Positions 1 to 5,932 of a DNA stretch of 5,971 nucleotides are shown in pieces. The position numbers and the translations under genes are program-made. The notes below the pieces were generated by a model. It saw only the letters and a program-made list of their open reading frames with translations, had not been told where the DNA came from and did no database searches. Positions within the stretch are counted from its first letter, which is position 1; every line of letters starts with the position of its first letter. The DNA is from an uncultured Bacteroidales bacterium. GTDB taxonomy: Bacteria > Bacteroidota > Bacteroidia > Bacteroidales > Paludibacteraceae. The DNA is taken from NCBI GenBank assembly GCA_946616535.1, contig CAMOJA010000039.1, forward strand, positions 1 through 5,971, read 5' to 3'.

Positions 1-55
1 AATCGTTACTCTGAAGGAGGGCGACGTAATTGATTTTTATAGCAATATTCAATAA
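1..55 (+). CDS. rplW: Large-subunit ribosomal protein L23 (uL23), C-terminal fragment
   Basis: This is the 3' end of a gene cut by the window edge. Reading from base 2 gives IVTLKEGDVIDFYSNIQ and then TAA at 53-55. L23 binds 23S rRNA domain III near the exit of the peptide tunnel and is the docking site for trigger factor and SRP in bacteria. The call rests on its position directly before rplB, the conserved order in S10 operons, and on the 'VTLKEGD' tail, which fits the final beta strand of bacterial L23. Only 17 residues are visible, so no domain can be checked. Three bases separate its stop from the L2 start codon, which implies tight co-transcription. Confidence 0.85.
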   Translation, partial: IVTLKEGDVIDFYSNIQ

Positions 56-58
56 GAA

Positions 59-886
59 ATGGCAGTACGTAAATTAAAACCCGTAACTCCGGGTCAAAGA
101 CACAAGATTATTGGCACGTTCGAGGATATTACTGCATCCGTGCCAGAGAAGTCTCTCGTTTACGGTAAGCGTTCAACCGGCGGTCGAAACAACACCGGTA
201 AGATGACTGTCCGCTATATGGGCGGCGGCCACAAGAAGAAGTATCGTCTGATCGACTTCAAGCGAGAGAAAGATGGTGTTCCAGCTGTAGTAAAGACAAT
301 CGAGTACGATCCGAACCGTTCGGCTCGCATCGCTCTGCTCTTCTACGCTGATGGTGAAAAACGTTATATTATTGCTCCTAATGGACTGCAGGTTGGTGCA
401 ACCCTGATGTCTGGTGCGGAGGCAGTGCCCGAGGTGGGTAATGCTCTTCCGATGGCCAACATCCCTGTGGGTACGGTCATCCACAACATTGAGATGCGTC
501 CCGGCCAGGGTGCCAAGCTCGTTCGTTCGGCTGGTAATTTCGCTCAGTTGACTTCTCGTGAGGGTAGCTATTGTGTTATCAAGCTCCCTTCAGGCGAGAC
601 TCGTCAGATTCTCTCAGCTTGTAAGGCTACTGTAGGTAGTGTAGGCAATTCAGACCACGCTCTTGAGGCATCAGGTAAGGCTGGCCGTTCTCGTTGGCTG
701 GGTCAGCGTCCTCACAACCGTGGTGTTGTTATGAACCCGCATGATCACCCGATGGGTGGTGGTGAAGGCCGTCAGTCAGGAGGTCACCCACGTTCACGCA
801 AGGGTCTGTACGCTAAGGGTCTGAAGACTCGTGCACCGAAGAAGCTTTCGAACAAGTACATTATCGAAAGAGCTAACAAGAAGTAA
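59..886 (+). CDS. rplB: Large-subunit ribosomal protein L2 (uL2)
   Basis: L2 is a primary 23S rRNA-binding protein of the 50S subunit, needed for subunit association and for the peptidyl-transferase centre. The 275-residue product is close to the usual length (273 in E. coli). An N-terminal OB-fold RNA-binding region (about 40-120) is followed by an SH3-like domain (about 125-200) and the basic C-terminal tail. The family signature is complete at 218-229 (P-x2-R-G-V-V-M-N-P-H-D). It is followed by H230, which aligns with the functionally critical E. coli His229, and by PMGGGEG, where E. coli has PHGGGEG. The ATG at 59 gives the conserved [14 protein letters not shown] start and sits 3 nt after the rplW stop. 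There is no SD motif in the usual window; the nearest, AAGGAGG at 14-20, is about 38 nt upstream inside rplW. Confidence 0.98.
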   Translation: MAVRKLKPVTPGQRHKIIGTFEDITASVPEKSLVYGKRSTGGRNNTGKMTVRYMGGGHKKKYRLIDFKREKDGVPAVVKTIEYDPNRSARIALLFYADGEKRYIIAPNGLQVGATLMSGAEAVPEVGNALPMANIPVGTVIHNIEMRPGQGAKLVRSAGNFAQLTSREGSYCVIKLPSGETRQILSACKATVGSVGNSDHALEASGKAGRSRWLGQRPHNRGVVMNPHDHPMGGGEGRQSGGHPRSRKGLYAKGLKTRAPKKLSNKYIIERANKK

Positions 887-913
887 TCACGAAGTTAATT
901 AGAAGAGTAAATT

Positions 914-1180
914 ATGAGTCGTTCATTAAAGAAAGGTCCGTACATCAACGTATCACTCGAGAAGAAGATTCTCGCCATGAATGAGAGTGGTAAGAAGAAT
1001 GTCGTTAAGACATGGGCCAGAGCATCAATGATCTCCCCGGACTTCGTGGGACACACTGTTGCAGTTCATAACGGTAATAAGTTTATCCCTGTCTACGTTA
1101 CTGAGAATATGGTCGGTCACAAGCTCGGTGAGTTCGCACCCACACGTCGCTTCGGTGGTCATGCCGGTAACAAGAAATAA
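914..1180 (+). CDS. rpsS: Small-subunit ribosomal protein S19 (uS19)
   Basis: S19 sits in the head of the 30S subunit, forms a complex with S13, and contacts the A-site region and the intersubunit bridge to 23S rRNA. The product has 88 residues (E. coli 92). It begins with the typical [10 protein letters not shown], and the family signature is visible from N53-G54 through V67-G68-x2-L-G-E-F-x2-T77. The C-terminal [11 protein letters not shown] tail is basic, as expected for the segment reaching toward the decoding centre. The 27-nt gap after rplB (887-913) is A/T-rich and holds no SD motif, only a purine patch (GAAGAG). The ATG at 914 is the only start that keeps the conserved N-terminus. Confidence 0.98.
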   Translation: MSRSLKKGPYINVSLEKKILAMNESGKKNVVKTWARASMISPDFVGHTVAVHNGNKFIPVYVTENMVGHKLGEFAPTRRFGGHAGNKK

Positions 1181-1192
1181 TCCCAGGGTAAT

Positions 1193-1219
1193 TAAAAAGT
1201 AAAAAAGTAAAAAAGTAAA
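1193..1219 (+). repeat. 8-nt tandem repeat in the rplV leader
   Basis: Three consecutive units of (T/A)AAAAAGT lie at 1193-1200, 1201-1208 and 1209-1216, then AAA runs directly into the rplV ATG at 1220. The GT dinucleotides at 1199, 1207 and 1215 mark an exact 8-nt period. The stretch 1194-1219 is identical, base for base, to 3652-3677 in front of rplX. The repeat fills most of the 39-nt gap after rpsS. It contains no SD motif and no hairpin. A role as an A-rich, unstructured translation-initiation leader is possible, but replication slippage alone could also have produced it. Confidence 0.9.
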
Positions 1220-1627
1220 ATGGGAGCAAGAAAACATATTAAGGCTGAAGAAAGAAAAGCAGCACTTAAGACACAGTATTTTGCCAAGCTGAAAGGCTGC
1301 CCCTCATCACCCCGCAAGATGCGCTATGTTGTGGATATGATCCGCGGTATGGAGGTGAATCGTGCTTTGGGTGTTCTGAGATTCTCAAAGAAGGCAGCTG
1401 CAGCTGATGTAGAGAAGCTTCTCCGCTCGGCCATCGCTAACTGGGAAGCCAAGAATGACCGCAAGGCAGAGGACGGTGAGCTGTTCATCACCCGCGTATT
1501 CGTTGACGAGGGCGTTACAATGAAGAGAATGAGACCGGCACCACAGGGTCGTGGCTATCGCATCCGTAAGCGTTCGAACCACGTAACTCTGTTTGTTGAC
1601 GCTAAAACTAATGACGTAAAAGAATAA
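1220..1627 (+). CDS. rplV: Large-subunit ribosomal protein L22 (uL22)
   Basis: L22 contacts all 23S rRNA domains and sends a long beta-hairpin into the peptide exit tunnel, where it helps form the constriction near the macrolide site. The product has 135 residues, longer than E. coli L22 (110). Roughly 20 extra residues lie at the basic N-terminus ([12 protein letters not shown]), before the [14 protein letters not shown] core at 30-43. The globular fold continues through ALGVLRF and [10 protein letters not shown]. The hairpin loop is clear at about 101-121, with the conserved [15 protein letters not shown] core. From memory, Bacteroidales L22 proteins commonly carry this N-terminal extension, so it looks lineage-typical and not like a mis-called start. 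The start follows directly on an 8-nt repeat leader, and rpsC begins 2 nt after the stop. Confidence 0.98.
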   Translation: MGARKHIKAEERKAALKTQYFAKLKGCPSSPRKMRYVVDMIRGMEVNRALGVLRFSKKAAAADVEKLLRSAIANWEAKNDRKAEDGELFITRVFVDEGVTMKRMRPAPQGRGYRIRKRSNHVTLFVDAKTNDVKE

Positions 1628-1629
1628 GT

Positions 1630-2352
1630 ATGGGACAGAAAGTTAATCCAATTAGCAACCGTCTTGGAATCGTAAGAGGTTGGGATTCAAATTGGTTCGG
1701 AGGCAAGGACTTCGGAGATAACCTGGTAGAGGATCAGAAAATCCGTAAGTATCTGAACGAGCGCCTGGCAAAGGCTAGCGTTTCTAAGATTGTCATCGAG
1801 CGTACGTTGAAGCTGGTTACCATTACTATTTGCACAGCCCGTCCGGGTATCGTCATTGGTAAGGGTGGTCAAGATGTTGACAAACTGAAGGAAGAGCTGA
1901 AGAAGCTCTATGATAAGGAGATCCAGATTAATATCTTTGAGGTGAAGCGTCCTGAGCTCGATGCCACGATTGTTGCCAACAACATCGCTCGCCAGGTGGA
2001 GGGCAAGATCGCTTATCGCCGCGCCATTAAGATGGCCATCCAGAACACCATGCGTGCTGGAGCCGAAGGTATTAAGATTCAGATTACAGGACGTCTGAAC
2101 GGTGCAGAAATGGCCCGCAAGGAGATGTACAAGGAGGGTCGTACCCCGCTGCACACTTTCCGCGCTGACATCGATTTCTGCCAGGCAGAGGCTCTGACGA
2201 AGGTTGGTCTGCTGGGTATCAAGGTTTGGATTTGCCGCGGTGAGGTTTATGGTGACGTAGATCTGGCTCCGAACTTTACTCAGGAGAAGGCTGGTGGTCG
2301 TGCCAACGCTGGTAATGGTCGTGACAGAAAGTTCCGTAATAAGAAGAAGTAA
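1630..2352 (+). CDS. rpsC: Small-subunit ribosomal protein S3 (uS3)
   Basis: S3 lies on the 30S head at the mRNA entry channel and, with S4 and S5, contributes mRNA helicase activity. The product has 240 residues (E. coli 233). The N-terminal [14 protein letters not shown] motif is canonical. The KH type-2 domain carries its GxxG loop as G77-K-G-G80 within [10 protein letters not shown]. The C-terminal S3 domain (about 120-205) includes R130, R131 and K134, which align with the E. coli helicase residues R131, R132 and K135, followed by the conserved [12 protein letters not shown]. The tail is low-complexity and very basic ([12 protein letters not shown]). The gene starts 2 nt after rplV without an SD motif, so it may be translationally coupled. 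A second in-frame TAA follows the first stop. Confidence 0.98.
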   Translation: MGQKVNPISNRLGIVRGWDSNWFGGKDFGDNLVEDQKIRKYLNERLAKASVSKIVIERTLKLVTITICTARPGIVIGKGGQDVDKLKEELKKLYDKEIQINIFEVKRPELDATIVANNIARQVEGKIAYRRAIKMAIQNTMRAGAEGIKIQITGRLNGAEMARKEMYKEGRTPLHTFRADIDFCQAEALTKVGLLGIKVWICRGEVYGDVDLAPNFTQEKAGGRANAGNGRDRKFRNKKK

Positions 2353-2377
2353 TAATCGTTAAAAGTAGAAGCTTATT

Positions 2378-2806
2378 ATGTTACAGCCTAAAAGAGTAAA
2401 ATATAGAAGACCTCAAGATGGACGCGGCAACAAAGGTAACGCCCACAGAGGTACGACACTGGCTTTCGGCTCGTTCGGCATCAAGACAATGGATGCCAAG
2501 TGGATCGACAGCCGTCAGATTGAGGCAGCCCGTGTTGCCATCAACCGTTATATGAACCGTGAAGGTCAGGTATGGATTCGCATCTTCCCCGACAAACCAA
2601 TCACTCGCAAGCCTGCTGACGTGCGAATGGGTAAAGGAAAGGGAGATCCCGCAGGATGGGTAGCACCCGTTACACCCGGCCGTATCCTCTTTGAAGTAGA
2701 AGGCGTTCCTTTCGAGATCGCAAAAGAGGCTCTCCGCCTTGGCGCTCAGAAACTGCCGGTTAAGACAAAGTTTGTTGTTAGACGTGATTACGATAAAAAC
2801 GCTTAA
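2378..2806 (+). CDS. rplP: Large-subunit ribosomal protein L16 (uL16)
   Basis: L16 binds late in 50S assembly near the A site and helps position the aminoacyl-tRNA elbow. The product has 142 residues (E. coli 136). The N-terminal [16 protein letters not shown] segment and the R83-M-G-K-G-K-G motif are conserved. R83 corresponds to E. coli Arg81, which the oxygenase YcfD hydroxylates in that organism; nothing here shows whether it is modified in this one. The C-terminal part ([20 protein letters not shown], then KLPVKTKFV) matches the family fold. The 25-nt gap after rpsC is A/T-rich and has no SD motif. rpmC starts 7 nt after the stop. Confidence 0.98.
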   Translation: MLQPKRVKYRRPQDGRGNKGNAHRGTTLAFGSFGIKTMDAKWIDSRQIEAARVAINRYMNREGQVWIRIFPDKPITRKPADVRMGKGKGDPAGWVAPVTPGRILFEVEGVPFEIAKEALRLGAQKLPVKTKFVVRRDYDKNA

Positions 2807-2813
2807 TTAGAGT

Positions 2814-3008
2814 ATGAAGATTAAAGAAGTAAGAGAGCTCGAGACCAAAGATTTGGCAGAGCGCATTGAGGCAGAGGTTGCCAAGTACAACCAGATGAAG
2901 CTGAACCACGCCATTACTCCGCTTGAGAATCCATCTCAGATTAAGGCCGCTCGTCGTGATATCGCACGTATGAAATCAGAACTTCATCAGAGAGAACTTA
3001 AAAAATAA
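2814..3008 (+). CDS. rpmC: Large-subunit ribosomal protein L29 (uL29)
   Basis: L29 is a small two-helix protein on the solvent side of the 50S subunit next to L23, close to the tunnel exit. The product has 64 residues (E. coli 63). Its composition fits two antiparallel helices: residues 3-32 ([20 protein letters not shown]) and about 40-62. The family signature is visible at 39-53 ([15 protein letters not shown]). The start codon lies 7 nt after rplP with a weak purine patch (AGAG) before it. rpsQ follows after 2 nt. In the usual bacterial order L29 sits between L16 and S17, as here. Confidence 0.96.
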   Translation: MKIKEVRELETKDLAERIEAEVAKYNQMKLNHAITPLENPSQIKAARRDIARMKSELHQRELKK

Positions 3009-3010
3009 CA

Positions 3011-3277
3011 ATGGTCCAGATGGAAACAAGAAATTTAAGAAAGACAAGACAGGGTGTCGTTATCAGCAACAAGATGGATAAAACCATTGTTATTGCAGCC
3101 AAGTTCAAGGAGAAGCACCCTATTTATGGTAAGTTTGTCCAGAAGACAAAGAAGTATCACGCACACGATGAGAAGAACGAGTGCAATGTAGGTGATACCG
3201 TACTCATTATGGAAACCCGTCCTCTGTCAAAGACAAAGAGATGGAGATTAGTTCAAATCGTAGAAAAAGCTAAGTAA
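3011..3277 (+). CDS. rpsQ: Small-subunit ribosomal protein S17 (uS17)
   Basis: S17 is an early-binding OB-fold protein that organises the 5' domain of 16S rRNA in the 30S body. The open frame from the ATG at 3011 gives 88 residues. The family signature is exact at 61-73 ([13 protein letters not shown]), and [12 protein letters not shown] is also typical. The start is uncertain. A second ATG at 3020 would give an 85-residue product beginning METRNLRK, which is how I recall Bacteroidales S17 starting and which is close to the E. coli length of 84. The 3011 ATG lies 2 nt after the rpmC stop, suiting reinitiation. Neither start has an SD motif. The gene ends 2 nt before rplN. Confidence 0.96.
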   Translation: MVQMETRNLRKTRQGVVISNKMDKTIVIAAKFKEKHPIYGKFVQKTKKYHAHDEKNECNVGDTVLIMETRPLSKTKRWRLVQIVEKAK

Positions 3278-3279
3278 TT

Positions 3280-3645
3280 ATGATACAGACAGAATCAAGA
3301 CTTACAGTAGCTGACAACAGCGGTGCACGCGAGGCTCTCTGCATCCGTGTATTGGGCGGTACCAAGCGCCGTTATGCCAGCGTAGGTGATATCATCGTGG
3401 TCTCTATCAAGAACGCGATCCCTACAAGTGACGTGAAGAAGGGTGCAGTATCAAAGGCTTTGGTTGTTCGCACTAAGAAGGAAATCCGTCGTGCTGATGG
3501 TTCTTACATCCGTTTCGACGACAATGCCTGTGTATTGCTGAACAATGCAGGCGAGCTTCGTGGTAGCCGTATCTTCGGCCCAGTAGCCCGTGAGCTCCGT
3601 GCTGTGAATATGAAGGTCGTTTCTTTGGCACCTGAGGTACTTTAA
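3280..3645 (+). CDS. rplN: Large-subunit ribosomal protein L14 (uL14)
   Basis: L14 is a beta-barrel protein at the subunit interface of the 50S particle. It forms bridge B8 with 16S rRNA and binds the silencing factor RsfS. The product has 121 residues (E. coli 123). It starts [17 protein letters not shown], and the family signature is visible between A60-L-V-V63 and V85-L86, including D73-G74 and F79-x2-N82. The C-terminal [16 protein letters not shown] is conserved. In E. coli this gene opens the spc operon with its own promoter. Here only 2 nt separate it from rpsQ, so any promoter would have to lie inside rpsQ, and I see no good candidate. The 38 nt after the stop carry an 8-nt repeat. 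Confidence 0.98.
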   Translation: MIQTESRLTVADNSGAREALCIRVLGGTKRRYASVGDIIVVSIKNAIPTSDVKKGAVSKALVVRTKKEIRRADGSYIRFDDNACVLLNNAGELRGSRIFGPVARELRAVNMKVVSLAPEVL

Positions 3646-3650
3646 AAGTG

Positions 3651-3677
3651 GAAAAAGTAAAAAAGTAAAAAAGTAAA
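3651..3677 (+). repeat. 8-nt tandem repeat in the rplX leader
   Basis: Units GAAAAAGT (3651-3658), AAAAAAGT (3659-3666) and AAAAAAGT (3667-3674) are followed by AAA and then the purine run GAAGAA up to the ATG at 3684. An imperfect unit (TTTAAAAGTG) overlaps the rplN stop just upstream. The 26 nt at 3652-3677 are identical to 1194-1219 in the rplV leader. The whole 38-nt gap is nearly free of pyrimidines apart from the T of each GT. There is no hairpin, and no SD motif stronger than GAAGAAA. Confidence 0.9.
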
Positions 3678-3683
3678 GAAGAA

Positions 3684-4001
3684 ATGGCAAAGTTCAATAT
3701 TAAGAAAAACGATACAGTCATCGTTCTGGCCGGTGAGGACAAGGGCAAGACTGGTAAGGTGCTGAAGGTGATGGCCGACAAGGAGCGTGCACTCGTAGAG
3801 GGCGTGAACATGGTCAACAAGAGTGCCAAGCCCAGTGCCAAGAATCCTCAGGGAGGCTTTGTGAAGATGGAGGCTCCTATTCACATCTCAAATATTAGTT
3901 TGATTGATCCGAAGAGTGGCAAGGCTACCCGCGTCGCTATTAAGCGTGAGGGCAAGAAGGTCGTTCGTATCGCTAAAAAGTCAGGAGAGGAGATTAAGTA
4001 A
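3684..4001 (+). CDS. rplX: Large-subunit ribosomal protein L24 (uL24)
   Basis: L24 is an assembly-initiating protein that binds the 5' region of 23S rRNA early in 50S formation. The product has 105 residues (E. coli 104). The KOW motif is complete at 9-24 ([16 protein letters not shown]), forming the SH3-like barrel. The second half, with [19 protein letters not shown] and the PKSGKATRV turn, is typical of bacterial L24. The ATG at 3684 gives [10 protein letters not shown] and follows the 8-nt repeat leader. The final stop codon TAA shares its last A with the ATG of rplE, an arrangement that favours translational coupling. Confidence 0.98.
   Translation: MAKFNIKKNDTVIVLAGEDKGKTGKVLKVMADKERALVEGVNMVNKSAKPSAKNPQGGFVKMEAPIHISNISLIDPKSGKATRVAIKREGKKVVRIAKKSGEEIK
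3988..3992 (+). promoter_or_regulatory. Possible Shine-Dalgarno site for rplE inside the rplX 3' end
   Basis: AGGAG lies 8 nt before the rplE ATG at 4001, a workable SD spacing. It falls within codons for the Gly-Glu-Glu tail of L24, so coding alone could explain it. Because the rplX stop and rplE start overlap by one base, terminating ribosomes could reinitiate without this site. Confidence 0.4.
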
Positions 4002-4558
4002 TGGCAAATACAGCACAGTTAAAGAAAGAGTATAAGGAGAAGATTGCTCCGGCTCTGCAGAAGCAGTTCAACTACACTTCAGCAATGCAGATCCCCGTCC
4101 TGAAGAAGATCGTTGTCAACCAGGGTCTGGGTGACGCCACACAGGACAAGAAAATCATCGATGTTGCTATCAATGAGATTTCAGCCATCTGCGGTCAGAA
4201 GGCAGTTGCTACCTATTCAAAGAAGGACATCGCCAACTTCAAGCTTCGTAAGAAGATGCCTATTGGCGTGATGGTGACACTCCGTCGTGAGCGTATGTAT
4301 GAGTTCCTTGAGAAGCTCGTCCGCATCGCCCTGCCTCGTATCCGCGACTTCAAGGGTATTGAGAGCAAGTTTGACGGTCGTGGTAACTACACACTGGGTA
4401 TCCAGGAGCAGATTATCTTCCCGGAGATTAATATCGATTCAGTAGACCGCATTCAGGGTATGAACATCACTTTCGTTACGTCTGCACAGACCGACGAGGA
4501 GGGTTATGCACTGCTGAAGGCATTCGGTCTTCCATTCAAGAACGCTAAAAACGATTAA
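4001..4558 (+). CDS. rplE: Large-subunit ribosomal protein L5 (uL5)
   Basis: L5 binds 5S rRNA with L18 and L25-type partners, anchors the central protuberance of the 50S subunit, contacts P-site tRNA and forms bridge B1b with S13. The product has 185 residues (E. coli 179). The family signature region is at about 60-76 ([17 protein letters not shown]). It is followed by the conserved [38 protein letters not shown] and FPEI segments. The start overlaps the rplX stop by 1 nt (TAATG). In E. coli the S8 repressor binds mRNA around the start of this gene; no comparable hairpin is evident here. rpsN follows after 5 nt. Confidence 0.98.
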   Translation: MANTAQLKKEYKEKIAPALQKQFNYTSAMQIPVLKKIVVNQGLGDATQDKKIIDVAINEISAICGQKAVATYSKKDIANFKLRKKMPIGVMVTLRRERMYEFLEKLVRIALPRIRDFKGIESKFDGRGNYTLGIQEQIIFPEINIDSVDRIQGMNITFVTSAQTDEEGYALLKAFGLPFKNAKND

Positions 4559-4563
4559 GAGAT

Positions 4564-4866
4564 ATGGCAAAAGAATCAATGAAAGCCCGCGAGGTAAAGC
4601 GCGCTAAGCTCGTTGCTCGCTATGCTGAGAAGCGTGCCGCTCTGAAGAAGGTTATCGCTACAAGCGAGGATCCAGCAGAGGCTTATGAGGCAGCTCGCAA
4701 GTTGCAGAGCATTCCCAAGAACGCAAATCCAATCCGTCTGCACAACCGTTGCAAGATCACTGGTCGTCCAAAGGGATATATGCGTCAGTTCGGTCTTTCT
4801 CGTATCCAGTTCCGTGAGATGGCATCAAACGGTCTGATTCCTGGAGTAAAGAAGGCCAGCTGGTAA
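4564..4866 (+). CDS. rpsN: Small-subunit ribosomal protein S14 (uS14), zinc-independent long form
   Basis: S14 binds late in assembly to the 30S head near S3, S10 and S19. The product has 100 residues (E. coli 101), which is the long form. It has a single cysteine (C63) in [11 protein letters not shown], where zinc-binding short forms of about 61 residues carry two CxxC pairs, so this is the C-minus, zinc-independent class. The C-terminal core, from [13 protein letters not shown] through IPGVKKASW, is strongly conserved. The N-terminal half is helical and basic ([24 protein letters not shown]). The ATG at 4564 gives [10 protein letters not shown]; an internal ATG at codon 6 is less likely because the first residues match relatives as I recall them. 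It starts 5 nt after rplE. Confidence 0.97.
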   Translation: MAKESMKAREVKRAKLVARYAEKRAALKKVIATSEDPAEAYEAARKLQSIPKNANPIRLHNRCKITGRPKGYMRQFGLSRIQFREMASNGLIPGVKKASW

Positions 4867-4945
4867 TCTACCTGATTTAAGCAAAAAAGAGATTTATTAA
4901 TTTAATATTGTCGGGGTAGTCCCGATTAATTAAAACATTTATTTT
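4867..4945 (+). promoter_or_regulatory. 79-nt leader of rpsH, the longest gap in the window, with a small hairpin
   Basis: This AT-rich gap holds one GC-rich inverted repeat: TCGGG (4911-4915), loop GTAGT (4916-4920), CCCGA (4921-4925), extendable by a G-U pair (4910 with 4926). The following sequence, TTAATTAAAAC, is not a U-tract, so it does not look like a standard intrinsic terminator. TAATATTG at 4903-4910 differs by one base from the Bacteroidota -7 element TAnnTTTG, but I find no matching TTTG -33 box at the right distance. No SD motif precedes the rpsH ATG; the last bases are ATTTATTTT. The gap could be an internal promoter, a regulatory RNA site or an RNA-processing site. None of these is shown. 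Confidence 0.4.
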
Positions 4946-5341
4946 ATGACAGATCCAATAGCAGATTATCTGACAAGACTCAGAAACGCCATCATGGCAC
5001 ATCACCGTGTCGTTGAGGTTCCTGCGTCAAACTTGAAGAAGGAAATCACAAAGATCCTCTTCGAGAAGGGTTACATCCTGAACTACAAGTTCATTGAGGA
5101 TGGTCCTCAGGGTACTATCAAGGTAGCTCTGAAGTACGACCCTGCAACTCGTGAAAACGCCATCAAGTGCCTGAAGAGAGTATCCACTCCGGGTCTCCGC
5201 AAGTACACTGGCTACAAAGAGATGCCGAGAGTAATTAACGGACTTGGAATCGCAATTCTTTCCACGTCTAAAGGTGTAATGACAGACAAAGAAGCTGCCG
5301 ACCTCAAGATCGGTGGAGAGGTTCTTTGCTATGTATATTAA
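4946..5341 (+). CDS. rpsH: Small-subunit ribosomal protein S8 (uS8)
   Basis: S8 is a primary 16S rRNA-binding protein of the central domain (helix 21) and nucleates assembly of the 30S platform. In E. coli it also represses spc-operon translation. The product has 131 residues (E. coli 130). It starts MTDPIADYLTRLRNA. The family signature is exact at 101-118 (G-I-A-I-L-S-T-S-K-G-V-M-T-D-K-E-A-A), within the C-terminal RNA-binding domain that ends GEVLCYVY. The 79-nt gap before it contains a hairpin and is unlike the tight spacing of its neighbours, which would suit separate control of this regulator, though that is inference. rplF starts 14 nt after the stop. Confidence 0.98.
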   Translation: MTDPIADYLTRLRNAIMAHHRVVEVPASNLKKEITKILFEKGYILNYKFIEDGPQGTIKVALKYDPATRENAIKCLKRVSTPGLRKYTGYKEMPRVINGLGIAILSTSKGVMTDKEAADLKIGGEVLCYVY

Positions 5342-5343
5342 TT

Positions 5344-5348
5344 GGAGG
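5344..5348 (+). promoter_or_regulatory. Shine-Dalgarno site of rplF
   Basis: GGAGG (within TTGGAGGATAGAAT) lies 7 nt before the rplF ATG at 5356, ideal spacing for pairing with the CCUCC end of 16S rRNA. It is in non-coding sequence, so codon constraint does not explain it. It is the only clear non-coding SD site in front of any gene in this window. Confidence 0.75.
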
Positions 5349-5355
5349 ATAGAAT

Positions 5356-5925
5356 ATGTCAAGAATAGGAAAATTGCCAATTAGTATCCCTGCAGGCGTT
5401 ACTGTTGCTCAGGACAAGGACGGTGTTGTTACCGTTAAGGGTCCAAAGGGAGAGCTGACACAGAAGGTTGACCCCTCTATCAAGATGACTATCGAGGACG
5501 GTCAGGTTAAGTTTGAGATCGACGAGAACAGCCCTGTTAACATTAAGCAGAAGCAGGCTTTCCATGGTCTTTATCGTGCGCTTGTTAACAATATGGTTGT
5601 AGGCGTAAGCGAAGGTTATAAGAAGGAGATGGAGCTCGTAGGTGTTGGTTACCGTGTTTCTAACCAGGGTAACATCATCGAGTTTGCTCTGGGTTATACT
5701 CACCCCATCTTCATCCAGCTTCCTAAGGAGGTTAAGGTTGAGACAAAGTCTGAGCGTAACCAGAATCCTCAGATTATCCTCGAGTCATGCGACAAGGCAC
5801 TGCTCGGTCTGATTTGTGCTAAGATTCGTTCTTTCCGTATGCCTGAGCCTTACAAAGGAAAGGGTATTTTGTTCAAGGGTGAGGTTATCCGTCGCAAGTC
5901 GGGTAAGTCAGCATCAGCTAAGTAA
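5356..5925 (+). CDS. rplF: Large-subunit ribosomal protein L6 (uL6)
   Basis: L6 binds 23S rRNA domain VI near the sarcin-ricin loop and the L7/L12 stalk base, by the site where elongation factors act. The product has 189 residues (E. coli 177). Two tandem alpha/beta L6 domains are expected: about 10-82, starting MSRIGKLPISIPAGV, and about 90-175, with MELVGVGYR. The family signature is exact at 163-171 (P-E-P-Y-K-G-K-G-I). The extra length is spread over an insertion around 128-138 (VETKSERNQNP) and a basic tail (RRKSGKSASAK). Unlike its neighbours, the gene has a well-placed SD motif. AAGGAGGT also occurs inside the gene at 5725-5732, where it encodes part of PKEVK. Confidence 0.98.
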   Translation: MSRIGKLPISIPAGVTVAQDKDGVVTVKGPKGELTQKVDPSIKMTIEDGQVKFEIDENSPVNIKQKQAFHGLYRALVNNMVVGVSEGYKKEMELVGVGYRVSNQGNIIEFALGYTHPIFIQLPKEVKVETKSERNQNPQIILESCDKALLGLICAKIRSFRMPEPYKGKGILFKGEVIRRKSGKSASAK

Positions 5926-5932
5926 TCTTAGA

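Noticed and set aside
14..20. AAGGAGG as the ribosome binding site of rplB
   Set aside because: It is about 38 nt before the ATG and inside the rplW coding sequence, too far for SD pairing at that start.
1181..1188. TCCCAGGG mini-palindrome after rpsS
   Set aside because: CCC-A-GGG has a one-base loop and cannot form a stable hairpin.
1193..1219. CRISPR-like or satellite array
   Set aside because: Units are 8 nt with no spacers. It is a simple tandem repeat and not an array.
1687..2154. 155-codon open frame on the minus strand
   Set aside because: It lies fully inside rpsC, shows no recognisable family, and has no leader of its own. It is a codon-usage shadow of S3.
3451..3884. Three overlapping minus-strand frames with Leu/Phe-rich stretches that could look like membrane segments
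   Set aside because: The [12 protein letters not shown] runs are simply the reverse complement of the AAAAAAGT repeat leader before rplX, and the rest is antisense to rplN and rplX.
4564..4866. S14 as a possible pseudogene because the zinc CxxC pairs are missing
   Set aside because: The long S14 class naturally lacks these cysteines, and the length and conserved core are intact.
4911..4935. Intrinsic terminator between rpsN and rpsH
   Set aside because: The stem has only 5-6 bp and is followed by TTAATTAAAAC, not a T-run. Termination in the middle of a ribosomal operon would also be unexpected.
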